Origin: Orbilia blumenaviensis
Lineage: Eukaryota; Ascomycota; Orbiliomycetes; Orbiliales; Orbiliaceae
Length of the DNA: 64,000 bases
Assembly: GCA_036872755.1 (NCBI GenBank)
Contig: JAVHNS010000018.1
Location: forward strand, 248,001 to 312,000
Direction of reading: 5' to 3'
Below are positions 32,835 through 43,056 of this stretch, piece after piece (the first letter of the stretch is position 1; every line of letters starts with the position of its first letter). The notes under the pieces were generated by a model that ran no database searches, had not been told where the DNA came from, and was given only the letters and a program-made list of their open reading frames with translations. A program made the position numbers and the translations under genes.

Positions 32835-34828
32835 TCAGAGTTTTCTCAACCTTTCCAGTTCGCCTTCAATCCAACCTCTGCGCTTCACCCATCCCTCAAC
32901 ACCTCCATTAACAACTTCCCAAACCCTGAGCCATCCTCCAACTTCCTCGTCATCCCATACATCCCCCGCAAATCTAGCGTCGTATTTTGCCATCCTTGTC
33001 TCGTATATACTCCTCAAACCCCAGTATCTATCAACGCCAGATCTACCGGCATCTTCAGACCCGCTCCATAGCCTCCATTCCGAGTTTGTGGGATACAACT
33101 CGACCGGGTAAACAGGCGTTAGAGCAAATGGGATTGTGTAAACATCACGCCAACCAAGTACACAAGTGATAGCGCTAGTCGCGGGGTCGATGAGAACGTT
33201 TCCAATTCCTAATGAGTTATGAAATAAAGTGAGCTGGGAATATGCTTCCGGCACCGATGGCAGTAGCCCAAGCAAACCAGCTAATCGTCGTTTTACGGTC
33301 CGGACCTCCTTGTACCTTCCACCGACCCCTCCAGAAGCCGATGATAGAGAGCTTGTCTCTGTCGACTGGAACACCTGAAGACAGAGATCGGCTAGCTCCG
33401 TAATCGGGGCTGTGGCTTCTGGGTCCTGAGTCGAATCATCTTCCGCCCCGAGAAAGGGACCCAGCGTGAATGTTTGCTTCGGTTTTTTGGCCTCCATCTT
33501 AAAATAGATATTCCCAATTCGGTCAACGGCTAAAGAGTTGGGGGTAGTTGTTGATCTCATGATTTGGCACTGTACTCTTGCCAAGCCGTCAAGTAATGCT
33601 GCGGAACGTTTTCTATCTTTTAATGCAGCAGTGATCCCGCCATCGAGGGACGCGACGCTCCTGCCTTTTAGCGTCCTAATAACCAGGAAAGGGACCCTCG
33701 AAGCATTAGATGGGTCCAGGTTATGATATGCGATTTCAGGCGCGGGTATCGAGGGGCATGTTCTCCGTATGAACGATATCGTGGCAATCTCGGACAGCAT
33801 TTTTATGGTTTCGGAGGGGTTAGATGGTGTATATGGTATCAAGATTTGATAAGGTAGGGTTGGGTTATGAATTGAAAATAGTTTGTAATGGCTTAAAGTA
33901 TCTAACCGTATTGTTAGTTCCATTTAAGAGATATGATGCGGATATTAAACATACCGTGAAGAACGAGCCTTTCGGTTCCGCGAATTGGTACACCCATTCC
34001 TTTAAGAGCTTCAAATAGGCCAGGTACACTGAAACGTACTGGTGTGACAGTCGTCTTCTGGTGCTGAGAATATTCCCTATCAACCTCCTCCCACGTTTGG
34101 TCTCCCCTTACGCCATTAATCTCGCTCCGACTATCATCCAACCCGCCTGATGTTGATGGAAGAGGTACCTCTTCTGCAGGAGGCTCAAACTCGATCGATG
34201 TGTAAAATTGTTCCTGTTGCATCTGATCGCTCGCTGGGTCTGAATCTGCCTTATTTGGTGGGGTACGCGCGCGTTCACTTGCTACAGCTATCGATACCGG
34301 CGGCTCATCTGCAATCCTAATCCTTGGCGTAACTCGGCCATCGGACTCTTCATCTGACGACATATCGTCATCGTTGTTAACTGGCGCAACGTTCTTCTGC
34401 CAACGGTATACGTCCCCTCCCGCAGGGGCACCATTCCTTTGTAGCGACCCATTTGTTCCAGTGCCATTGTGATGGTTTTTCAGAAGATACCTCCCACCGA
34501 CTTCCTCCCTGTTGAAATCGTGCAGGAACTCGCCATTATCGTCCCGTTCACTTTCATCGTCGTCGTCGTCGTCGTCATATCCACCACCTTGGTTTTCCAG
34601 AGAGAGGATTTCGGAATCTTTGAACTCGTCCGAATCGTCTCTTAAGTCTACTGGCGGTACACCTCGCGAGTTCCGCGAAGGCACACGCGTTGAAGCTAAC
34701 GGGATCTGTGAAGAGCCATTGGAGGGGAAAGTTGATGGGTGTGATTTGACAGGTGACTCGGAACGTGCCGCTGTATTGCGAGTAGTAGCGCGCCTGTTGA
34801 TAAAGTTTTGGAGAGAAGTCATGATCAT
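32835..34828 (-). CDS. Disordered acidic protein fused to a degenerate APH/choline-kinase-like fold, 646 aa
   Basis: Exon 1 34828-33955, intron 33902-33954 (53 nt; donor GTATGT, branch AACTAAC, acceptor GTTAG), exon 2 33901-32835. The phases agree, and the intron removes the stop that would end exon 1. Residues 1-290 are Ser/Pro/Asp-rich with a run of seven Asp coded by a GAC/GAT microsatellite. Residues ~292-646 have the layout of the aminoglycoside phosphotransferase family: an N-lobe, VPFLVIRTLKG at the hinge, and the catalytic-loop counterpart LFHNSLGIGNVLID followed by ITCVLGWRD. In active members these read H-x-D-x(4)-N and (I/V)DW. Here the catalytic Asp is Ser and the metal-binding Asp is Gly, so the fold is probably catalytically dead. 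A role as binding or regulatory pseudokinase is inferred. Convergent with the kelch gene. Confidence 0.75.
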
Positions 34829-35263
34829 TTGGGTCGTTGACGTCGTTGGAAGTTTTGCATCGTGTTTATGTCGTCTCCAACGGAAGCTGGGACGACGTGT
34901 TGTTGCCGTGTAACCTGATCGAAGGTCATGTGACTGAGACTACCAACCAACTTTGCAACATTTGTCACGTGGAATCTACAACATGCAACACAGGCACATA
35001 TGCACATATGCGATTGCGGAATCGATTCCCATATATAAACCTTTGACCTGCTCAATTTCTAGCGTACATGTATAACTAGGTAGGTATCTTTTAGGGCTAT
35101 ATATTAAATTTAAACCGCTTCGCTACCCTGCCTATAGCTCCTCGTTAAGCACATTCTGCACGCCTTCATTTGTGGTATAGCTTAGTTCGTTATTTTATAG
35201 TAAGCTATGTCAGAACTCTCTAGGCCTGGCCTGATGACTTCAAAATACTTCAAGGTTCGCAAA
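34829..35263. other. Intergenic gap upstream of the APH-like gene
   Basis: 435 bases with TATA-like words and no gene seen. It should contain the promoter of the APH-like gene and the 3' end of the Egh16-like gene. Confidence 0.5.
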
Positions 35264-36277
35264 CTAGTTATACGCCTCCATAGCGTCATTTTCGTCTTCC
35301 TTGCCAGCTTCGTAGTTGGCATCCTTGGCTTCGGCGAGTACCTCCTTTTCTTCGACGGGGATCTTCTGTTTCTCCATAATTTCCTTAGTCACCTCCTCAG
35401 AATATTCTTCTCCTCCCATGCCCACTTTAAGTTCCTCTTTAGTAGGAGGTGCAACTGGCACTGGTTTGACGGGCTTCGGTGTATAGATGGGCTTGGGAAT
35501 TGGTTTGGGCTTAGGTATATCCTTAATGATCTGCTGAACTGGGACGCAGCTACCGAAAGGGCCATTTACAGCGCTGTTTTCACACCGCACCAAGCAAATG
35601 TTCTTCATTTTCCCAAAGGTACCAGTACACCTGATATCTGCTGGCAACACATAAGTGATCCAAAGATTCGGCTTATGGATAGTAGCCCAACTGATAGAGT
35701 GCTTATCACCCGGGATATTTTCTTTAACAACTCCCCACGCCCCGAAGCTTCGCCCCATACCTGTAGGATCCACTTTGCACTTGAACAAACCCCCCCCGTC
35801 CGCATTAACTTGATGAATCCTTAGTCTTAACCAGCCTCCTGCTGTTACTTGTGCTATCAAGTTTCCTGATGCAAATTTGTTGACTTCCGCATTCACATCG
35901 AGCGAATAGCTGCGTTGAGCTTGGAACACATTTTGAATGATAGGGCTGTGCCATCCGTGGAGCTTAAGCCAATTATCTGTATTTATATTGTTTTTCCAGA
36001 CCTGATACAAGCTCAAGCCACAGCCTTGGGGTTGGTAATGTCGTGGTTTGCCGCAACAAGGAATGGCTGTGTTGGAGAATATGGAAACCTCCACCTGCCA
36101 GGGATGCATATCCGTGCCCCATGGACCTTTGTTAAACCCCCAAGTAGTACCAAGACCTCGACCGTGTATTTTCTCGTTTGCATTTCCGTATGCATCAACG
36201 ACGAGCGCATGTCCGTAAATCGAGCTGACGCAGCCCAATAACGCGACAGCAGCAGAGGTGCTGGTAAGAAGGTACAT
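35264..36277 (-). CDS. Secreted Egh16-like (DUF3129 / GAS1-MAS type) protein, 337 aa
   Basis: From ATG 36277 a classic signal peptide of about 22 residues ends at SIYG, leaving His as first mature residue (HALVVDAYGN). The body matches the Egh16-like family: GRGLGTTWG near the start, paired cysteines in CCGKP and GCGL, LRIHQVNADGGG with FKCKVD, and NICLVRCEN...NGPFGSCVP. Proteins of this family are secreted during host infection by plant-, insect- and nematode-attacking fungi (appressorial GAS1/GAS2, MAS3, Egh16H). After residue ~250 comes a KPKP/PVKPV-rich linker and an acidic Glu-rich tail. The neighbouring genes give no operon-like clue. The antisense frame at 35207-35824 is a shadow. Family assignment is confident; molecular activity is not established. 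Confidence 0.85.
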   Translation of the reverse strand: MYLLTSTSAAVALLGCVSSIYGHALVVDAYGNANEKIHGRGLGTTWGFNKGPWGTDMHPWQVEVSIFSNTAIPCCGKPRHYQPQGCGLSLYQVWKNNINTDNWLKLHGWHSPIIQNVFQAQRSYSLDVNAEVNKFASGNLIAQVTAGGWLRLRIHQVNADGGGLFKCKVDPTGMGRSFGAWGVVKENIPGDKHSISWATIHKPNLWITYVLPADIRCTGTFGKMKNICLVRCENSAVNGPFGSCVPVQQIIKDIPKPKPIPKPIYTPKPVKPVPVAPPTKEELKVGMGGEEYSEEVTKEIMEKQKIPVEEKEVLAEAKDANYEAGKEDENDAMEAYN

Positions 36278-36684
36278 TTTTGGACAAAAAATGTTCAAAA
36301 TGATAAAATCCGGGTACTCGTCTTGAGTATCAAGTGCTCAAAAGGATTCAATGAGAAAAGAGTGTGGAAAAAAGAGATCTAAAGAGTGTGGTGGCTGGAG
36401 TGCCAGAGCTTAATGAGTGACAACACTTTGAAGATGAGCTGCTGAAGATATTTCCTACCCGCTCCCAAACCACCTTTTTATATTCCCAATACCCTTTTTC
36501 CTTTGTTTTTTCGATAGAATTATTTTGCATTTCCAGCTACGAAAAACTTTTCCACTCTACATCCTAACTTACCCCAAAGAATGATAACTATCTCTACCCT
36601 TTTTTCTTTTTGCGTTGTCAACTACCTGATTGATATGGTCGTGTGATGTGTTGACATGTTGGTTTTCTGGGTTTCTGGTGTAAC

Positions 36685-36716
36685 CTCTTTGTGTTGTCTG
36701 GTTCCAACGAGACCAG
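36685..36716 (+). repeat. GAGACCAG short dispersed repeat, copy D
   Basis: Reads CTCTTTGTGTTGTC then TGGTTCCAACGAGACCAG and is flanked by GTGTAACCT words on both sides (36679-36686 and 36716-36723). It lies more than 12 kb from the cluster at 21-24 kb, so the repeat is dispersed rather than a single tandem group. Confidence 0.8.
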
Positions 36717-37948
36717 TGTAACCTGGTTTCGTGTGTAACCACCCTTTCGGCATTTCTTATCTATCAGGCATAAAGCAATAGTGGAGACCAGTTCAGGTAT
36801 ACCCAGTAGTGATGAAGGCAAGTTTAACAGTATGCAGGGTGCACGAGTGCTGGTCTAGGATTATCACGCCGCTAATGCATCCCATACTAGTCAAAGACCC
36901 AGGAGACATGAAAAAGAAAGCAAGATTTGATGTACGCTGGTGGGTTCCTGCTCTCTTCTTCGTGTCACCCAAGGGTCAACCAAGGGTCCCCTTAATAGTT
37001 ATCTCGATACGATTTGCAACTTAAAACTCAGACCGTTGGCTCGGGTATATCAGATCTTGGCGCAGACTATAATAGTCTGGCTCGGAATAAAAACTAGGAT
37101 TAAACATGCGGTTGGTCCCAGCGACCAAAAGCAACCAATTCTGAATTTTCTGAATCAATTGGGTCCTTACAGAAAACCGCCCTGGACCTGGAATATCCCA
37201 TGATGCTATTTAGCGGATTTATCTGAAGTGTCAATCCGGATTAAGATTTCACATCCCTCAAAGGTAAACAAACGGGCTACATTTGCCAAAATTGACAATA
37301 TCGAAAACATTTAAGGTTGTTTACAGTTAAGATAACACTCCGCCCAGACATCCCGATATCATGCATGCAAATGTAATAATTGGCAGTGGTTTTCTGAAAC
37401 ATGTGTTAGTTTTTTCAGTTAGGCACCGTTCGGTGTTATCAAAACTAAGACAATGATAATGCCTTGCGCCCCCGTCATTAATACCCGATCTTCATATAAT
37501 AATGCGGCTATCGCAAACGGGTATCAGTGCTCAGCCCTTTGTCAAAACATCGAGATGTATATGACAGTATATCACTCGGCCAGTCCCTAGCACAGAAGAC
37601 CAAGTAGCAGCATTGGATTTATCGTAAAAAACAGCATCTCGGCAGAAACCTTCTAGAAACAGTCAGGTAAAATGAGAAATATCCAGCCTACATTGTCTCA
37701 TATATAACACACGGGTAGTAAAAAGCGTGTAAAAGAGATTGAGAATTGGGCGCTTCACACGACCGCAATCGCAAGATGCAATACCAGAGACAACCTATAG
37801 GCCTAAAAGTAGTATGAAAAGGCTAATGTATTCTCATTTCAACACAAATATCAGACTAAATGCTACTGTCGCTAGATGGTCGATCGATATTTCTGCTCCG
37901 GAATAACTAGAAGTACAAGTTGTCCACAGGAGAAAACAACGGAGCGGA

Positions 37949-38029
37949 GCGCTAGCTCGAGCTCGCTAGCGCATCGAACTGTCTAAACTAAATGAATAGC
38001 GGCGACGAAGGCGACCAAGGCGTCGCCGC
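37949..38029. repeat. Two GC-rich inverted repeats in series
   Basis: First hairpin: GCGCTAGC at 37949-37956 and GCTAGCGC at 37965-37972, an exact 8-bp inverted pair around TCGAGCTC. Second hairpin: GCGGCGAC at 37999-38006 and GTCGCCGC at 38022-38029, again exact, with a 15-base loop. The region sits ~430 bases upstream of tRNA-Trp. It might be a structured RNA, a mobile-element end or a cruciform. Confidence 0.6.
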
Positions 38030-38456
38030 GTCACTTAATATGACGAATTGCCTGCAGCCAAGGCGCCTAAGGCCAGCTTTTTTTTTCTGTTTTATGTAAT
38101 TTTGTTTCTCTATTTGTTCAACAATAGGAGCTCAACCAGAGCTCAGAACCATTGGAGGACAGTGGCACCTCGCCTATTCTGAACTGTACGAAGTTATCAT
38201 CACTAAATTTCGACAAATTTGCCGATTCGCACATACGCAGCAGAGCAGCGTATCGCAAAATATTCTGTAGGCCCTGTGATGTGTCGAATCTGACCACCTA
38301 ACCAAGGTAACGATGCGGGTGGCAAACATCCAGCCCGTGACTAGACTACCGTTACAAACATCCCAAGTTGGATCTAGATCTTTCTCATCTACAACACATT
38401 CTTTGCCTTGGCTATTAAGATGAGCAATTTTTTCTGACCGCTTCAACAAGTTTAGA

Positions 38457-38550
38457 CTGGTTGGCGCAACGGTAGCGCGTTCGACTCCAGACAGCTTCTA
38501 AAGCTGATGGCAATCGAAAGGCTAGGCGTTCAAATCGCCTACTGGTCATC
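38457..38550 (+). tRNA. trnW: tRNA-Trp (anticodon CCA) with a 22-nt intron
   Basis: All arms fold. The acceptor stem is GACTGGT with ACTGGTC (two G-T wobbles) and discriminator A at 38550. The D stem is GCGC/GCGC with an AACGGTA loop, the anticodon stem TTCGA/TCGAA, and the T arm AGGCG-TTCAAAT-CGCCT. The anticodon CCA is at 38489-38491, read in loop CTCCAGA. The extra bases 38493-38514 between positions 37 and 38 are an intron at the standard place for eukaryotic tRNA genes. Confidence 0.93.
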
Positions 38551-39146
38551 TCCAGCCTTCTTTTTTTGCACGTTTACAATTTGCTCATTTGAGATGGCGA
38601 AATTCTTTTTGCCGAAACCTTCGTTTTGCCTGTGAACAAGGTTGATGGCTGGGGTCGGAAACGGCTAATGGCTGGGCGACTGATACACATGCTAAAACAG
38701 TGTAACCATGTTTCCTATTCCTAATTCGGTCTCTTTCCTGTTCCATCTTAGCTTAGTACTACATATAAGAAGCCGGTCATATCAGTTTTCGTCCAGCTAC
38801 CCGTCCATACACTAGAGCCGCATACTTTATTTCCGTCCAGAGTTACTTAGACCGGTTCTTATCTACTAGACTTTTCACTATGTTTGGAACAATGCTCTAC
38901 ACGCGCCAGCCCCCGTCGAGGCCAGTAGGCATATAGGAATCCTGCTCAAATCATGTCTGTCATGTTGCCCATACCACCGCCCATTGCGCATGCGTGCTCT
39001 GTTAAGTCAGTATGTACTCAATCCACCTCAAACCCTGCTACCGACCAAACATCCTAGGAATTTTACTACTTGGGATCGACTTTTAATTACATTCTACATT
39101 GGTGGCCAGCTCCAGGACAGGTGGTTCAATAATACTAGAATACACC
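38551..39146. other. Gap between tRNA-Trp and the secreted orphan gene
   Basis: About 600 bases. A T-run (TTTTTTT) at 38560-38567, just after the tRNA, fits an RNA polymerase III terminator. The rest should hold the promoter of the gene at 39147. Confidence 0.55.
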
Positions 39147-40532
39147 ATGTGGCTTTTACCGGCTATTTGGCTCTTTGTAGCCCTCCTACATCACTCTAAT
39201 GCCTATTTCATATCGGTGAACTTGCAACCTGTCGAAACCGACCCCCTCAACCTCTCACCAGAGGACAGTATTGAAGAATTTTTTGACGGATTGGAACGAC
39301 CATCAACAAGTATTCTGGAGGGAACGAGGAGGTTACTCCCAGCTCTTGAGGCTACAGACGACAATTCGACACCTGGAGGCCTGGGAATAGCAGGACGTAT
39401 TTCACTCCCGGCACCGAACCTTCGTCACCCAATAGCGGGTTACCACGGCAGCAACTCGAGGCGGGTATCTGAAATACTCGGTGGAGCAGCGGGCATTCCG
39501 TTAGCACGGACTACAAGTGGCAAGAGTCAGGCTTCTAGTACAAGTCAACAGCGCGAAGAGGATGGTTTTGTTGTGGCGACCACTAACGTTCCGTCAAATT
39601 CGCGCGGTCGTTGTTTCGAACTCCAAGCTCCAGAGCGAGATTCCATACTGCAGTCGATCATTCTTTCCGAGTTCGCAGAAGAAGACGAAGTCCCAATCGG
39701 TCTCTCTCTTTTCTCAGCGCCTGGGTGTCGCAAGAATCGGGGATTTGTGGGATATTCCGAAATAGATCGAACGTCAGTTGCGGATACCTACACCGTGGAT
39801 CTCGAGTTTTTGCAACAGCCAATCGCAAACTACTTTAGCATTCTTCCGGTGTACGGAGGCTCCGACACTGAAACTCCTCTTTACCATTCTTCGGACGAAG
39901 ACATTAACCAAGATATTGGTGTCCGACCAGAGGCTCCCAGCCCTCTCCTCAATGTCCCAAGAGAGACAACATCCGATGATGATCTGCTTGCAAATACTAT
40001 TGAACGTGATTTTCAAAGGTTTAATGTACCATGGGATAAACTAGAGGGCGCTAGGTCAGGTGACGAAGAGGAGAAGAGGGAGGCCACGCCACCGTCTTAC
40101 CCTCAAAGACATAGACCGTCACCTTGGTACATAAACCCAACACTGCCAGTATTCCAGGGGTTCGAGATAACCTCAAGCTCACCAAGAAACTGGAACGTCA
40201 GATCCCCAGACAGCGACGATGCATTAGATTCAGCACATGTAGTGTCGAGGGGGCCCCGTGGCGAGTCTGATCCAATATCAAGTGCGAACAACAATATTGC
40301 GGATCATGTGGCATTGGATATCGAGGATTACGATCTCGGGGAAGGGAACGGTAGCGAAGATGGTGATAGGAACCCGAATGCCTTCCAAGTTGGTGACGAA
40401 GTTTTCATCAGAGGATACCCAGATCCTTGGCTATGGGAAATTAATGCATACCCAGAAACTGCGGACTTGGAGCCTTGGCAGTATCCTGAGCATCGTGGGA
40501 AAACATCTTCGGAGGATAGACCTTTTGGTTAA
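39147..40532 (+). CDS. Secreted protein of unknown family, 461 aa
   Basis: ATG 39147 was chosen because it opens directly into a signal peptide (MWLLPAIWLFVALLHHSNA, then YF). The mature part is acidic and Ser/Pro/Asp-rich, with few cysteines and long likely disordered stretches. An aromatic C-terminal segment reads VFIRGYPDPWLWEINAYPE. I do not recognise a domain. The single long frame with a good signal peptide supports a real gene. The pattern fits lineage-specific secreted proteins of fungi; no enzyme motif is visible. Confidence 0.7.
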   Translation: MWLLPAIWLFVALLHHSNAYFISVNLQPVETDPLNLSPEDSIEEFFDGLERPSTSILEGTRRLLPALEATDDNSTPGGLGIAGRISLPAPNLRHPIAGYHGSNSRRVSEILGGAAGIPLARTTSGKSQASSTSQQREEDGFVVATTNVPSNSRGRCFELQAPERDSILQSIILSEFAEEDEVPIGLSLFSAPGCRKNRGFVGYSEIDRTSVADTYTVDLEFLQQPIANYFSILPVYGGSDTETPLYHSSDEDINQDIGVRPEAPSPLLNVPRETTSDDDLLANTIERDFQRFNVPWDKLEGARSGDEEEKREATPPSYPQRHRPSPWYINPTLPVFQGFEITSSSPRNWNVRSPDSDDALDSAHVVSRGPRGESDPISSANNNIADHVALDIEDYDLGEGNGSEDGDRNPNAFQVGDEVFIRGYPDPWLWEINAYPETADLEPWQYPEHRGKTSSEDRPFG

Positions 40533-43056
40533 CGACCAAAAGCTTTCAGGACGTGCAAGGAGTGCTGTTCCATGACGCTGTATATTTATTTCTGCTAAAA
40601 TATATGCATACTTAAGTCTGTATGCACGCAGAATTTCTCTCCATGGCTGGGTTGGAAATACAAACTTCTGTCTTCGTCTATAAATCGATCGCAGCAACTT
40701 GCATGGTACAACCGCAAAAGGTACGAATAACCAGACCTTACAGGATTCGATAGTTGGGTATCAACAACTATGCACAGAATTTGTCCCAGTTGGGAAAATA
40801 ATCCGTACTATTAGACCAACTTTCAGCCGCAGCTGATTCTAGTACCTCCTCGAATTCGAAGTCGTCACGGTTGTGTTAAGATTTGTCGAGATGTGTTGTG
40901 CTAGTTACGTGTACACGGGGTTGAACCCGAGACCATGGCCCTGTCCAACGGGACGAGGCCATGTTATAAGCTTATATAAGAATCTAGCATACCATGGCAC
41001 AGGGCCCATGGTGCGGCCACATGGCCACAGAAGTGTTCCAAAATCCTGGCCTATTGTTTCCCTGAACATGTAATACGTAGCACAAAGAAAGCTTGTTTTC
41101 CACGGATGAAATTAGTCGAGGCCCCATCTCAGCCTTTTGTTGGCTTGGTAAATCTTACTGGGCCTTGTAAATCGGTGCTAATTTGTCCATGGAGATGATT
41201 GGAACCAATCATCGAACTATAAAAGCATTTTTTGGGGGCACACCAATTCGCGGTATTCGCTGCTGACTGTGGAGTCTTCTTGAAAGTGGCTCAGTGCCCT
41301 CAAGAAAGCAACCAAGAAGGCCCACAATAGGAATACTTACCCATGCCATCCTGATCACAAATCAACCTTATGGAATTTTCCGAATTGGTTCATGTCATAT
41401 TTTATCGCCAGAATGGAATCGTTTGCCCAAGTTGGTACCGGAACCCGAGACAGCACGATCTTTTCCTAATTGGGTCTGGCATTTTGACAGGTGCCGACAT
41501 GAGACATCACCTTAGTGCCTTTGGCTGACATTATTCCGTAAGCAATATTAATAGCTGCCAGCTTCAGCTCGTCCATAAATATTAGGGGAAAGTTCACGGC
41601 ATTTCCTTCATTAAATTATTTCAAAAGCATTGAAATCTCTGTCTTATTACCTGAACCGGGCGTCTGTAGACAATTGAACGACAAGACGATATCTTTTGTC
41701 TCGATAGACTGTAAGCGCAACCACTCGAGCCCCAGTATACCGACCAAATAGCTACGCGCCGAGGTTCTCACTGTTGGGATTTATCTTCAAAAGGCGGAAC
41801 TTACCGACTCACAATAACTATTTACCGTTTACCTATCAATTTCCAAACGAGGGACATACCGATACTACAACGAGTCTGCATATAAATATTAAACATTTAA
41901 GATGCTCACCCCAATCTCGAATGCCCTTTACGACCTTGTCGTTAAAGTAGCAGTTAGTCAACACAACAATGAACTCAAAAAGGCGAACAGCAATAAGTTA
42001 TCATCATCCATCACAACAGAAAAGATATGCGGAGGAGGTACAAATGATTTGGTATCTATAAGCAGGGCCTCGACCTCCACCCAATCAACATATGAGGGAA
42101 AACAGCTTCAGTGATGGCCGGATATTTCAGTGCACCGACCGGGGAATCTTCGCAGGGGCTCATCTGGATGCGTCTAGACGTCTGGGTATCCTAGGCTATT
42201 TAAATTAACCGTTACAAGAGTTTTAACTATCATGGCCCATATTTTGGTCGAAGCCGCCATACTATGTCATTAACTATCGAGATTAATTCAACAAACATCT
42301 ACCGTCGCGCGCGAACGCTCAAGAGAGCCTGCCATTTGATTTGTTGCAATTTGAATACTGTTGTGTTGCCGTTGGTGCCGAGACTGGGAATACTTGTCGT
42401 GCATGCTCTGCTGTCCACATGAGGATAGGCACACCTTGATCAAATCCTGCATGGAGTCGGGTCATGTGCGAAATTTTACTCTGCCTGGAGTGCCTCAGGT
42501 CAAGGCAAGGATCTAAGCATTCCCGCCAGTCAGCCCTCAAAATTCAGTTCTGCCGTCAACTCTACCAAAGTCTTGGGTATTGGGGACGTTTGTTCATATT
42601 TGTAAGAAATTTGCAACCCCGCTCGAGGCTGATAGGTAAGGCAATCTACAAGAAAAGCGAGGGCCTAGGCCAGTAAGCATGGAGTAATAACGGGAATTTC
42701 AGATTTTTAGTTAAGCCTTCTAGCTTCTTGAAACCCCCCTTCCTTAGTCATTAACTGTCAGAACGGGATCTGATATTTTCAAAACACAACCTCTCCTAGA
42801 TATATCAATAATCTTATCGTTAAAATTCTGGCATAACTTTTTCTCTTAACTAATATAATTATTTAATTAATCTAACACTTTGTTTGGCGTGTCTGCAAAA
42901 CCAAGCGTGCTTCCAAAACTCCGAATTCCGGCCCAGACACCTGGTCATGGTACGCCGATACAAAATTTCACCGGGGAAAACGTATCCTACGTGCACGTAC
43001 ACTTCAAGGAGTTTGTTTTTAATGAATGCGAACGACGTGAGGTTCAAGGGATAAAG
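40533..43056. other. Intergenic gap with one imperfect inverted repeat
   Basis: About 2.5 kb. A 70-codon ATG frame at 41902-42114 is Ser/Asn/Lys-rich and resembles no family, so it is not called. The inverted repeat at 40932-41012 is listed separately. Confidence 0.5.
40932..41012. repeat. Imperfect inverted repeat CCATGG-CCCTGT
   Basis: ACCATGGCCCTGT at 40932-40944 faces ACAGGGCCCATGGT at 40999-41012. The reverse complement of the right arm differs by one extra G. The arms are separated by 54 bases. Further GGCCATG and GGCCACATGGCC words lie inside and just outside. Confidence 0.6.

Larger units (their letters stand above)
36278..38456. other. Intergenic gap with a repeat copy and GC-rich hairpins
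   Basis: About 2.2 kb without a supported protein gene. It contains repeat copy D at 36685-36716, a GAGACCAGTTCAGG word near 36784, and two GC-rich inverted repeats at 37949-37972 and 37999-38029 that stand out from the AT-rich surroundings. Confidence 0.6.

Noticed and set aside
35207..35824. 205-codon plus-strand frame
   Set aside because: It is antisense to the confidently assigned Egh16-like gene and its composition follows from that gene.
41902..42114. 70-codon ATG frame, Ser/Asn/Lys-rich
   Set aside because: No homology or signal; kept only as part of the intergenic description.
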